Below are positions 15,495-23,978 of a stretch of DNA of 64,000 nt, in pieces (the first letter of the stretch is position 1; every line of letters begins with the position of its first letter). Where the stretch lies: NCBI GenBank assembly GCA_023248545.1, contig JAHFEF010000001.1, forward strand, positions 86,329 through 150,328, written 5' to 3'. Origin of the DNA: Myxococcales bacterium (GTDB taxonomy: Bacteria > Myxococcota > UBA727 > JABDBI01). The notes below the pieces were generated by a model that was not told the origin of the DNA, did no database searches, and worked only from the letters and a program-made list of their open reading frames with translations. The translations under genes were made by a program, and so were the position numbers.

Positions 15495-16645
15495 AACACC
15501 AATCTTGGCCGGTGATTACCGAAGAGGACAAAGCGGCGGTTTTGGCCGTTTTGGATCGGGGTATTTTATCGGGTCCATTGGCGCCAGAAGTCACGGCGTT
15601 GGAGCGTGAATTTGCTGAATATCTCGGTGTTCAATATTGCTTGGCTACAAACAGTGGCACGGCATCTTTGCATATGGCTTTGGCAGCCTTAGGCGTTGGG
15701 CCTGGCGACGAAGTGATTGTCCCGGCGTTTACGTTTGTGGCCAGCGCCATGGTTGTGTTGCAACAAGGTGCAAGGCCTGTTTTTGTGGACATCGAAGACC
15801 AGAGTTTGGGAATGGATCCTGCTTGCGTGCGGCGCGCGATCACGTCGAAAACAAAAGCCATCATGCCGGTGCACATGCATGGAATGCCGTGTGATTTGGA
15901 TGCCATTTTAGAAATCGCGCGCAGGCATGATTTGCCGGTGCTCGAAGACGCTTGCCAAGCTCCCGGGGCAATTTATCACGGCCAAAAAGTCGGAACTTTT
16001 GGCAAACTGGGTGCTTTTAGTTTGCAGTCGTCCAAAAATTTTCCCTGTGGCGAGGGGGGATTATTGGTTACCAACGATGAAGCCTGCTATGCCCAAGCGG
16101 CTGCTTTTAGAATGTTTGGCGAAAATATCGAACTTCACGATCGAGATTCCTATGATCCTGAACGGCCATTGGACTTAAAGCGCTCGTATGACTCTGTCAC
16201 TTTGGGTTACATGTATCGGACGAATGAGCTTTCGGCAGCCCTTGCCAGAACGCAGCTACGTAGTTTGGAGGCTTGGAACCAAAAAGCCTTAAGCAATGCC
16301 CGGTTGATGGCAGAAGGTTTATCTGGAATTTCGGGCTTATTGGCGCCCCAAGAAATACCGGGTCGGCAATCTGTTTATCACAAATACAGAGTTCGCGTGG
16401 CCGATCGTGATCGCACGATGAGATTATTACAAGATCAAGGCTTAGAAGCGGTTCAATGGCAAAGCAAAATAGTTCCAGCACAGACCCTTTTTCAGAAATT
16501 AGGCTATGAGCATAGGTCTTTCCAAAAAGCACAAAAGTTGATAGACGATTCTTTTTGTCTATTTTCACATACTCATCCTCTTTGGGCTCAGTCGGAAGAA
16601 TTATGCCAAAACTACATCAGGGTCATCCAAAACTCATTGTCTTAA
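15479..16645 (+). CDS. DegT/DnrJ/EryC1-family PLP aminotransferase
   Basis: A 388-aa sugar/cyclitol aminotransferase. The fold-type I signatures are present: ATNSGTASLHMAL near 56, EVIVPAFTFVASA near 78, LEDACQAPGA near 155 and the PLP lysine K186 in SLQSSKNFPCGEGG. Such enzymes aminate keto-sugars, and some act on keto-inositols in aminocyclitol antibiotic pathways. Following inositol-phosphate synthase, it may aminate an oxidised inositol, though no inositol dehydrogenase is in the window. It starts inside the previous gene and runs into the P-loop gene by 43 bases. Confidence 0.9.
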   Translation: MASGVKHQSWPVITEEDKAAVLAVLDRGILSGPLAPEVTALEREFAEYLGVQYCLATNSGTASLHMALAALGVGPGDEVIVPAFTFVASAMVVLQQGARPVFVDIEDQSLGMDPACVRRAITSKTKAIMPVHMHGMPCDLDAILEIARRHDLPVLEDACQAPGAIYHGQKVGTFGKLGAFSLQSSKNFPCGEGGLLVTNDEACYAQAAAFRMFGENIELHDRDSYDPERPLDLKRSYDSVTLGYMYRTNELSAALARTQLRSLEAWNQKALSNARLMAEGLSGISGLLAPQEIPGRQSVYHKYRVRVADRDRTMRLLQDQGLEAVQWQSKIVPAQTLFQKLGYEHRSFQKAQKLIDDSFCLFSHTHPLWAQSEELCQNYIRVIQNSLS

Positions 16646-17184
16646 CCGGTGGTCCCGGCGCTGGAAAAACAACGGTGCTTGACATGGTCAAGCACATGTT
16701 TATGGATAACGTGGTGGTTTTACATGAAGCCGCGAGCATGATTTATAACGGCGGTTTTATGAGGCGCTCGACCCCGAGTGGCATTCGGGCAGCTCAACGA
16801 GCGATTTATCATATTCAGCGCGAGCAAGAACGCATTTTGGAAGAAGACGGCCAAACGCGCCTGGGTCTTTGTGATCGGGGCACTCTCGATGGTTTGGCCT
16901 ATTGGCCCGGTGCCCCCGAAGAATTTTTCAGAGATCTGCATACCACCGAAGAGGCTGAATTGGCACGCTATGCCATGGTGATCCATATGCGCACGCCGAG
17001 CATGGAACACGGTTATAACAATAACAACCCAGCTCGGATTGAGGCACCTGAAATGGCTGCGAAGCTAGATCAAAAAATGATCGATATTTGGAAGCGGCAT
17101 CCGAATCATTTTATTGTGGACAGCCGTCAGGATTTTTTACATAAGGCTGAAGAAGTTGTTGGGATTGTTTCTAAATTAATATGA
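16603..17184 (+). CDS. AAA_28-type P-loop ATPase/kinase-like protein
   Basis: A 193-aa P-loop protein. Walker A is GGPGAGKTT at residues 16-24; a lid-like region and the acidic motif CDRGTLDGLAYWPG near 90-103 resemble the AAA_28 group of small kinase-like NTPases, and the end HFIVDSRQDF also fits it. The ATG at 16603 has GGAAGA just before it; an upstream TTG lies deep inside the aminotransferase gene and lacks a ribosome site. Being coupled to inositol and aminotransferase genes, it might phosphorylate a small molecule, but no substrate can be read from sequence. Confidence 0.75.
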   Translation: MPKLHQGHPKLIVLTGGPGAGKTTVLDMVKHMFMDNVVVLHEAASMIYNGGFMRRSTPSGIRAAQRAIYHIQREQERILEEDGQTRLGLCDRGTLDGLAYWPGAPEEFFRDLHTTEEAELARYAMVIHMRTPSMEHGYNNNNPARIEAPEMAAKLDQKMIDIWKRHPNHFIVDSRQDFLHKAEEVVGIVSKLI

Positions 17185-18008
17185 AAAAAGTGTTTTTTGT
17201 TTTTATTTGCGCTGCTAATTTCGCGTGGGCTGAGAATTTTTTTGAGTTTTGCTGGAAACGAGTGCCCAATGGCCAAGAAATTCTGTTGGACGCTGGCATT
17301 GAAGCCCCCATCGATTTGCTTTTGGGTGACTATACGAAAGCCTTGGGTCATAACCCTTCTGCAAAAGCTGTCTTAAGAGATGCCATGAAACTTCCGAGTG
17401 CTTTGGTAAAAGCCGGGACAGGTACCCGAGTGGGCGGTACTGAGTTTGTTTTTGATCGCAGTCAAGTTTACAGCCAGCTTTCAAAGACAATTCTCAAGGG
17501 GGGTGGGACGGTGATGTTGGTGACCGTTTTTGAAATGCCTGCGAAGCACGCAGCTGTTTGGGCGAATTATCCGGGAGATATCATGGCGCGTTATTTGGTG
17601 AAAGCGGGTCAATACCGTCAAAAAGAAAATTCAACGCGGTCGTTTGAAGAATATTTGTTTCAAGAATCTGAACCTGGTTGGTGGGTGGATACGTTGTTGG
17701 AAGTAGGTCCCAAGATATTGGTATGTAATCGGGTAGGTGCGCTCGTCGAAAAGGCACAATTGGGGATGACGGTCCGAAGTGGCGTTGTTCATATGGCCAA
17801 TCGGCTGGCGGGTACTCATATTAATCCCAGCGATACCTTTTGGAAGAATGCGAAGACGCGGGGGCCACTTGTTTTCGCCATCATGACCGCCGCGTATTTT
17901 TTCGAGAAGATTGCAGTAACGTATGTGATGGCGCCAGCTGCCCGCATTACGATGGATGGAATTACTGAGTTAGCCAAATATCTCAAAGGCAGCCACGACG
18001 AGCTATGA
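17181..18008 (+). CDS. Secreted or membrane-associated protein of unknown function
   Basis: I do not recognise this 275-aa protein. It has a signal peptide (KKVFFVFICAANFAWA, likely cleaved before ENFF). The mature part has scattered hydrophobic segments, including GGGTVMLVTVFEM near 110 and a likely helix PLVFAIMTAAYFFEKIAVTYVMA near 229-251, so it may sit in a membrane. The start overlaps the P-loop gene by 4 bases, making it the last gene of the GH3 operon. It could be an export or anchoring component, or simply a passenger. The 3' end overlaps the APC permease gene by 6 bases. Confidence 0.7.
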   Translation: MKKVFFVFICAANFAWAENFFEFCWKRVPNGQEILLDAGIEAPIDLLLGDYTKALGHNPSAKAVLRDAMKLPSALVKAGTGTRVGGTEFVFDRSQVYSQLSKTILKGGGTVMLVTVFEMPAKHAAVWANYPGDIMARYLVKAGQYRQKENSTRSFEEYLFQESEPGWWVDTLLEVGPKILVCNRVGALVEKAQLGMTVRSGVVHMANRLAGTHINPSDTFWKNAKTRGPLVFAIMTAAYFFEKIAVTYVMAPAARITMDGITELAKYLKGSHDEL

Positions 18009-19382
18009 GTCCTGCTTCTGCGCGAGGCTATTTTTATACCCGTAACCCGCATAGATCGCTAAGCCCAGCAGCATCCAAACCGCGAATCGAATCCAAGTGA
18101 TCACGGGTAGGCTGATCATGAGGTAGATACAGAAGATAATGCCCAAAACGGGAATCACAGGATGCCAGGATAATTTAAATGGCCTGTCTAGATCTGGCTT
18201 TTTCATGCGCAGTGCGATCACGCCGCCACAGACCAACACGAATGCTGCGAGTGTTCCAATATTTACCAGCTCAGCCAAATCCCCAATCGGTGTAAACCCG
18301 GCTGTTAAGGACATCACCAAGCCACTGCCAATAATAATCCCGATGGGTGTTTGCGTTTTGCTGTTAACGCGCGCAAATTTTTGCGGCAACAGCCCGTCCC
18401 TCGAGATCGCCAAGAATATGCGCGAAAAGCCATAATACAAAACCAGCATGACAGTGGTCAAACCGGCAATCGCACCCGCCGAGATAATCCCGGCTGCAAA
18501 TCTGTGATCTAGATTTAACAAGACTTCAGCGACGGGAGATTTTACGTTGAGTTCCCCATACGGAGCTACCAGTGTCAATAACGCTGAAACAATAATATAA
18601 ATCGCTGTACAGAAAACCAAGCTGGCAATAATCCCAATGGGCAAATTACGCTGAGGATTGATCGTTTCTTCAGCGGCTGTCGACACAGCGTCAAAGCCAA
18701 TATAGGCGAAAAATACGAGTGCTGCGCCCTGCATCACGCCAGCCCACCCAAATGGCATGAAGACTTTCCAATTGGCTGTCTCGACGTGAAATACGGCAAT
18801 ACTAATAAACACCGTGATCGCCAAGAGCTTCACAAATACGATCGCTGTATTAAATCGAGCGCTTTCACGAGCGCCAATGCAGAGTAGAATAGCAATTAGC
18901 AAAATAATCAACGCGGCAGGAAGATTTACAATTCCACCTTCAGCCGGGCTGTTGATCAGCGCTTTGGGTAATTCAAACCCCAACGAAGAAAGGGCGTTTT
19001 TGGCATAACCTGACCAACCGACTGCGACCGTTGATATTCCAAGGCCATATTCGAGCAACAAGTCCCAACCAATAATCCAGGCAATTATTTCGCCGAGGCC
19101 AGCATAGGCGTAGCCGTATGCGCTGCCACAACCGCCAATGCTGGAAGCGAGCTCAGCATAAGACAGCGCGACAAAAATACAGGCCAATCCAGCGACGATG
19201 TACGAAACGATGATGGCGGGGCCTGTATGAGTGGCAGCGACGACACCCGTGAGTACGAATATGCCTGCGCCAATAATCGCACCGACCCCCAAGAAAGTGA
19301 CATCCATGGCGCCCAGGCAACGTTTAAGCCCGCTTTGTGAGGTTCCAACTTCGTCGATGGTTTTGGTTCTGAATAGACTCAT
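18003..19382 (-). CDS. APC-family amino-acid permease (cationic amino-acid transporter type)
   Basis: Inner-membrane transporter of 459 aa with about 12 hydrophobic segments. The first helix carries the APC substrate motif VGAIIGAGIFVLTG near 35-48; SYAELASSIGGCGSAYGYAY near 77, FFAYIGFDAVSTAAEETINPQRNLPIGI near 222, and the VNSKTQTPIGIII loop near 335 match the CAT/YfnA group. The ATG at 19382 begins the protein as MSLFRTK; an upstream TTG adds nine residues without a ribosome site. It stands alone between two convergent genes. Substrate may be arginine, lysine or another amino acid. Confidence 0.9.
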   Translation of the reverse strand: MSLFRTKTIDEVGTSQSGLKRCLGAMDVTFLGVGAIIGAGIFVLTGVVAATHTGPAIIVSYIVAGLACIFVALSYAELASSIGGCGSAYGYAYAGLGEIIAWIIGWDLLLEYGLGISTVAVGWSGYAKNALSSLGFELPKALINSPAEGGIVNLPAALIILLIAILLCIGARESARFNTAIVFVKLLAITVFISIAVFHVETANWKVFMPFGWAGVMQGAALVFFAYIGFDAVSTAAEETINPQRNLPIGIIASLVFCTAIYIIVSALLTLVAPYGELNVKSPVAEVLLNLDHRFAAGIISAGAIAGLTTVMLVLYYGFSRIFLAISRDGLLPQKFARVNSKTQTPIGIIIGSGLVMSLTAGFTPIGDLAELVNIGTLAAFVLVCGGVIALRMKKPDLDRPFKLSWHPVIPVLGIIFCIYLMISLPVITWIRFAVWMLLGLAIYAGYGYKNSLAQKQDS

Positions 19383-19438
19383 GCTTCTTGGTAGGAACAA
19401 CGGCCGCAATTTGGCTGTTTAAACTGCTGAGGTGTTTC

Positions 19439-19813
19439 ATGTGGAGAGTTTGGATATTAGGCTTGTTGGTTTCAATGCAAGTGCTCGCAGTTTTGCCAGA
19501 CCTAGAGTTTCTAGTGGTCACGCAGAATTCAAGTGATGCTCAAGCAGAACAAGATGGCTACTGGACAGCTCTGGCGATGCCTTCTGAGAGGCCGACGGTG
19601 GATCAATTGATGAGAGAATTTCTATTTGGACTCAATCAAATTGAGGTGTTTAATGCGTTTAATGTGTTGCGTGAACACGTTGAGGCAAGAACAGAGTTGG
19701 AAGGAGAGTATCCAGATCGACTAGAACGGTTGAGTGAAATTAGGAGGCTGCTAGCAACACAGCAAGTACGCCTCGAAATTATCCGCCGGCGCCTCCTAAT
19801 TTGCCGAGCTTAG
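19439..19813 (+). CDS. Small secreted protein of unknown function
   Basis: A 124-aa protein that I do not recognise. It starts at an ATG with GAGGTG 6 bases upstream and opens with a hydrophobic leader (WRVWILGLLVSMQVLAVLP). The rest is short, acidic in the middle (SDAQAEQDG) and strongly helical and Arg-rich at the end (RLERLSEIRRLLATQQVRLEIIRRRLL). A single TM anchor with a cytoplasmic or periplasmic helix is also possible. It overlaps the fusion gene's 3' end by 18 bases. Confidence 0.6.
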   Translation: MWRVWILGLLVSMQVLAVLPDLEFLVVTQNSSDAQAEQDGYWTALAMPSERPTVDQLMREFLFGLNQIEVFNAFNVLREHVEARTELEGEYPDRLERLSEIRRLLATQQVRLEIIRRRLLICRA

Positions 19814-22654
19814 CAGGTTGGCTGTCTGCCGGATCTGGTTTTCCTGGTGTTCTGAAGTAACAAACACCCTCAGGCGCGAGAGCCGGTCTTCGACCGCAGG
19901 GTAAATAATGGGCCGAATATTCACACCTTGTGACAGAAGCAATTCCGACTTTTTAAGCGTGTCGAGCGAGTTGCCAATAATAATGGGTATGACCGGCGAG
20001 TTTTGACTCAAGCCGGTGTCAAGGCCTTTGGACTTGCACAGCGATAAGAAGAGCTTCGAGTTGTTCATCAGACGCTGAATGCGCTCTGGCTCGCGTTCTA
20101 GAATCTCAAAAGCCTTGAGCGCAGCGGCCGCATTGGGCGGCGAAATACCGACACTGTAGACAAAGCCGGGCGATGTATAACGCAGGTACTCGATAATTTC
20201 TCGCTTGCCGGCGATATAACCCCCACAACTGGCAAGGGCTTTGCTGAGTGTGCCCATCCAAAAATCGATTTTATTGGGATCAATGCCAGCATACTCAGAA
20301 AGACCTCGGCCTGTTTTTCCGAGTACGCCAATTGAGTGCGCCTCGTCGACCATCAAATAGGAATTAGAGCGCTGTTTTAAATCAACGTAGGCACCTAAAT
20401 CAGGAATATCACCGTCCATGCTGTAGATGCCTTCAATAATCATCAAAGTGCGCTGAAAACGATGCCTGTGTTGGGCCAGTAAGCGTTCTAGGCTTTTGGG
20501 GTCGTTATGTGCAAATGGCATTGCGCGCGCGCCAGAGAGTTTGCAGCCTTCTAGAATGCTGTTGTGACTCAGCGAATCATGTAAAATTAAATCGCCAGGT
20601 CCAAATAAATGTCCGATCGTACTGACATTGGTTGCATGGCCTCCGACGTAAACAATGCTGTCTTCGACGCCGATAAACTCAGCGATTTTGTGTTCGAGTT
20701 GCTGGTGCAAAACACGTTCTCCAGCAACCAAACGGCTGGCTGACACGCTGGTGCCATAGCGGTCGATGGCTTCTTTGGCCGCTTCTGAGACTTCGGGGTG
20801 GCCCGCTAAGCCGACATAATTATAGTTTGAAAACTGGACCAGTGATGAATCCTCGAGCGCATGAAAAAATGGGTTTTTAATACCAGCGGCTTCGAGTGCT
20901 TTAAATTGTTCTTGAATGCTCCAAGGTGTTATTTGGGGCGCTTGAGGCTTGGCAGACTGAGTGTTTCTCAGCATGGACAGCGTGGTTTTTTCGTCGATTT
21001 GGGTGTCAGCGGGCAAATTAAGGGTTGCCAAGAGTTCTTGGCGCATCAGAGAATCTAAGCCGTAGTTCACCAACGGTTGGTGCTCGTCGACGTCAGCAAA
21101 GCTTTCTAAACCCAGGATGCTTTTGACTTGCGAGGCAGTCGATACCAATTCGCGTGCGGCATAGCGTTGGATTTTACCGCTTGAAGTTTTGGGGATGGTT
21201 TTGGGTGGCAGTAATTTAATAATTTCAGCACGTAGGTCAAATTCCAAACTAACGCGTCGTTGAATATCTTGAATTGTCTGATCAGACAGGTTGTCATCTG
21301 AAATTTCTGCGACGATGCCTAGGGACTCTGTTGTAGCGCCGGGTAGTGAGAACGCTGCCACACAGCCTTTTCGAATGTTGGAATTGGCTTGTTCGACGCA
21401 GTGTTCGATGTCCTGTGGATAATAATTTCTTCCCCGAATAATAATCAGGTCTTTTTTTCGGCCTGTGATATAGAGCTCACCCTCTTCGATAAAACCGAGA
21501 TCTCCTGTATACAAGTAATCTCGAAATACCAGTTTGTTGTCTTCTGGTTTGTTAAAATAGCCCTGAGCGACGCAGTCATTTTTGACACAGATTTCGCCGT
21601 CCCTAATTTGGACCATGTCGGGCTTGCTAATTTTACCGCAGCTCACAAAATTGCCCTGAACTTTGGCGAGCCCCGTGGGCATGCCGCCGCAGACCAATAA
21701 GGTCGCCTCGGCCAGGCCATAACAAGGATAGAAAGCGGACATGCGAAAGCCACACGGCTTAAAGCGGTCTGCAAAGTTTAGGAGGGTGTTGAATTGGATG
21801 GGTTCCGCACCGTTGGCGGCGATATTCCAATGACTCAAGTCAAGTTGTTTGATTTGGCTATCGGTGATGCGCCGTGTGCATAAATCATAGGCAAAATTAG
21901 GTGCCGCGCTGATATAACCCCGGGTCTCAGAAAGTGTTTTGAGCCACTTAAATGGGTTGGACAAAAAATCCAGTGGCGACATGAGATAGCCCGTAAATCC
22001 AGTGAACATGGGTTGTAAAATTCCGCCGATGAGTCCCATATCATGGTAAGGCGGTAACCAAGAGACGCTGGGGGTCTCGCTGGAAAGTCCAACGGTGTGC
22101 TGAGCAAAAGCCGCGTGCGACAGCAGATTTTTATGCGTGAGCATGACGCCTTTCGGCGAGCCTGTTGATCCCGATGTGTATTGTAAGAAGGCCAGTGAGT
22201 TTTGACTGATTTCTGGAACTCGCCAAGACGATGCATAGTGGCTATCAATTTGATCGGTGGCAATCCAATTGCCGGGGATATTAGACTCGCCAAACGATTG
22301 GATCATAGAGGTCGACAAGATTGCTTTGGCTTCGCAGTCTTCGATAATGCTCATGAGTCTGGGCAGTGTTCTATCTAATCGACTGGGATCGGGCGGGTAA
22401 GCAGGAACGGCCACGACGCCAGCATATAAACAACCGAAAAAAGCGATGACATAATCAAGGCTGGGCGCATATAGGAGCAAAGCCCTTTCGCCAGCTAAAT
22501 TGTGTTTGCGTAATACAGCTGCCAAGGCTCTGGCTTTTAAATCGACCTCAGCATACGTCAGGCGGTATTTTGAGTCGTCACTTTCAATGAATTCGTAAGC
22601 CAAGCGATGAGGGAACTCTCTAGCACGTGATTGGCAGACCTGTACAAACGTCAT
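19796..22654 (-). CDS. FAAL-ACP-alpha-oxoamine synthase three-domain fusion
   Basis: A 952-aa multi-domain enzyme. Residues about 1-510 are a fatty acyl-AMP ligase: LQYTSGSTGSPKGVMLTH, SWLPPYHDMGLIGGI, YGLAEATL and the FAAL signature KDLIIIRGRNYYPQDIEH. An acyl-carrier domain follows with phosphopantetheine Ser535 in YGLDSLMR. From about 590 onward is an alpha-oxoamine synthase (8-amino-7-oxononanoate/serine palmitoyltransferase family) with PLP Lys805 in GTLSKALASCGG. Logic: load a fatty acid, pass it to the ACP, condense it with an amino acid to an alpha-amino ketone. Start ATG 22654 lies 4 bases after the trmB stop, so the two are coupled. The amino-acid substrate is unknown. Confidence 0.92.
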   Translation of the reverse strand: MTFVQVCQSRAREFPHRLAYEFIESDDSKYRLTYAEVDLKARALAAVLRKHNLAGERALLLYAPSLDYVIAFFGCLYAGVVAVPAYPPDPSRLDRTLPRLMSIIEDCEAKAILSTSMIQSFGESNIPGNWIATDQIDSHYASSWRVPEISQNSLAFLQYTSGSTGSPKGVMLTHKNLLSHAAFAQHTVGLSSETPSVSWLPPYHDMGLIGGILQPMFTGFTGYLMSPLDFLSNPFKWLKTLSETRGYISAAPNFAYDLCTRRITDSQIKQLDLSHWNIAANGAEPIQFNTLLNFADRFKPCGFRMSAFYPCYGLAEATLLVCGGMPTGLAKVQGNFVSCGKISKPDMVQIRDGEICVKNDCVAQGYFNKPEDNKLVFRDYLYTGDLGFIEEGELYITGRKKDLIIIRGRNYYPQDIEHCVEQANSNIRKGCVAAFSLPGATTESLGIVAEISDDNLSDQTIQDIQRRVSLEFDLRAEIIKLLPPKTIPKTSSGKIQRYAARELVSTASQVKSILGLESFADVDEHQPLVNYGLDSLMRQELLATLNLPADTQIDEKTTLSMLRNTQSAKPQAPQITPWSIQEQFKALEAAGIKNPFFHALEDSSLVQFSNYNYVGLAGHPEVSEAAKEAIDRYGTSVSASRLVAGERVLHQQLEHKIAEFIGVEDSIVYVGGHATNVSTIGHLFGPGDLILHDSLSHNSILEGCKLSGARAMPFAHNDPKSLERLLAQHRHRFQRTLMIIEGIYSMDGDIPDLGAYVDLKQRSNSYLMVDEAHSIGVLGKTGRGLSEYAGIDPNKIDFWMGTLSKALASCGGYIAGKREIIEYLRYTSPGFVYSVGISPPNAAAALKAFEILEREPERIQRLMNNSKLFLSLCKSKGLDTGLSQNSPVIPIIIGNSLDTLKKSELLLSQGVNIRPIIYPAVEDRLSRLRVFVTSEHQENQIRQTANLLSSAN

Positions 22655-22658
22655 GCGC

Positions 22659-23165
22659 CTATTTGTAGAGCAAGGTGCGATAGATTGGCAAGCCGGCTTC
22701 TTCGCATTTTTTTTCACGATGAGATTTTGCGCCGAGCGGGTTTTTATCACATGGCAGCTTGGTGAGTTTAGACTCTAGGAGTACTTGATAGACTTCGAAG
22801 AGCTCTAAAACATCGCTTTGGAAAAAGAACTGGCCGCCAGGTCTAAGCAGCGATACGAGTAAATTGAGAAACGGCTCATTCAAGACGCGGCGCTTTTTGT
22901 GTCGCTTTTTCCACCAGGGGTCAGGGAAGTTCAAGATAATCAGGCTTAAGCAGTCGGGTTTGAATAGTTGGGGAACGATTTCCCAAGCGTGGCCGTGAAG
23001 GGGCGTAATATTATAAATCTGCTCACGTTGTTGTTTGCGAAGGGCTTGCTCCACCCAACGAGCTTTGTATTCAATGCCAATAATTTGGTGGTTGGGTTGA
23101 ACAGCAGCGCGTTCAAATAAAAAATGGGCTCGGCCCATACCGATTTCAAGTTCAATGGGGGTCAT
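22659..23165 (-). CDS. trmB: tRNA (guanine-N7-)-methyltransferase
   Basis: SAM-dependent enzyme making m7G46 in tRNA (168 aa). The SAM loop is LEIGMGRAHFLFE near 5-17, with the acidic IGIEYK strand near 31 and the family hallmark NFPDPWWKKRHKKRR near 85-99. ATG 23165 begins MTPIELEIG; the longer upstream reading runs through the palindromic repeat and is unlikely. The repeat supplies a G-run about 13 bases before the ATG that might serve as a ribosome site. The gene is followed directly by the FAAL fusion. Confidence 0.94.
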   Translation of the reverse strand: MTPIELEIGMGRAHFLFERAAVQPNHQIIGIEYKARWVEQALRKQQREQIYNITPLHGHAWEIVPQLFKPDCLSLIILNFPDPWWKKRHKKRRVLNEPFLNLLVSLLRPGGQFFFQSDVLELFEVYQVLLESKLTKLPCDKNPLGAKSHREKKCEEAGLPIYRTLLYK

Positions 23166-23175
23166 AAGAGCCAAA

Positions 23176-23210
23176 ATCCCCCCTTTACCCCCCTTTTGCA
23201 AAGGGGGGAA
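23176..23210. repeat. Palindromic C6/G6 repeat in the trmB/phosphoesterase gap
   Basis: Two C6 runs and one G6 run; the core hairpin at 23188-23208 has arms CCCCCCTTT and AAAGGGGGG with loop TGC. The 21-base core is identical to the copy inside trpF (50366-50386), and the flanking AATCCCCCCT also matches. It lies in the leader region of both divergent genes. Confidence 0.85.
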
Positions 23211-23231
23211 TTACAAGGTAGAAGTTTGGGT

Positions 23232-23978
23232 ATGCGCATTTGGGGTATCAGTGATTTGCATTTGTCTTTTTCGTCCAACAAACCGATGGATGTTTTTGGG
23301 TCTCATTGGCGAGGTCATGCGGAGCGTATGGCTGAATCTTGGGATAGATTGGTGGCCCCTGAAGATGTCGTGTTGTGCCCTGGTGATCTTTCATGGGCCA
23401 TGCGCCTGGAAGAAGCCAAGTTAGACCTAGAGTGGATTGGTAATCGCCCCGGGTTAAAAATTCTAGGTCGCGGCAATCATGATTATTGGTGGAGCAGCAT
23501 TGGTAAGGTCAGAGCGGCTTTGCCAAAAACCTGTGTTGCTTTGCAAAACGACTGCTATGATTTGGGGTTTGCCGTCGTGGCTGGAAGCCGTTGTTGGTCT
23601 GCGCCCGGGGCGTTGGATTATACCGAGCAAGACAGAAAAATTTATGAGCGCGAGTGTTTGAGACTTAAAATGTCTTTGGAATCGGCTCAGAAAATTGCCC
23701 AGGGTCGACCCATTATTGCAGCGATTCATTACCCGCCGTTTGCGGCCAACCATGGGCCTACAGGTTTTTCAGAATTATTAGAAGCATTTCAGGTTCAACT
23801 TTGTGTGTATGGGCACTTGCACGGCGAGCGTTCTCATAGAACCGCCGTGCAAGGCAATGTCCGGGGGATCGAATATCGCATGTTGTCTTGTGATTATTTG
23901 AATTTCACACCTAAGCTGTTGGCTAATACTTTGAGTGCTGCCAATGTGCTCCAGCCAACCCAATTATTGGTCCAGTGA
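23232..23978 (+). CDS. Calcineurin-like metallophosphoesterase
   Basis: A 248-aa phosphoesterase. Metal-binding motifs are in order: ISDLHL (D-x-H) near 5-10, CPGDLSW (GD) near 52, GRGNHDYWW (GNHD) near 77, HYPPF near 161 and YGHLHGE (GHxH) near 192. The ATG at 23232 starts MRIWGISDLH; longer readings pass through the palindromic repeat. The last 85 bases overlap the convergent phospholipase-like gene. Substrate is not evident; families of this size include nucleotide and phospholipid headgroup phosphoesterases. Confidence 0.88.
   Translation: MRIWGISDLHLSFSSNKPMDVFGSHWRGHAERMAESWDRLVAPEDVVLCPGDLSWAMRLEEAKLDLEWIGNRPGLKILGRGNHDYWWSSIGKVRAALPKTCVALQNDCYDLGFAVVAGSRCWSAPGALDYTEQDRKIYERECLRLKMSLESAQKIAQGRPIIAAIHYPPFAANHGPTGFSELLEAFQVQLCVYGHLHGERSHRTAVQGNVRGIEYRMLSCDYLNFTPKLLANTLSAANVLQPTQLLVQ

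Noticed and set aside
16555..16602. TTG start extending the P-loop protein
   Set aside because: It lies inside the aminotransferase gene and has no ribosome site; the ATG at 16603 has GGAAGA.
23124..23231. N-terminal extension of the phosphoesterase running through the palindromic repeat
   Set aside because: The family begins at MRIWGISDLH, and the extension is only the translated repeat and antisense trmB.
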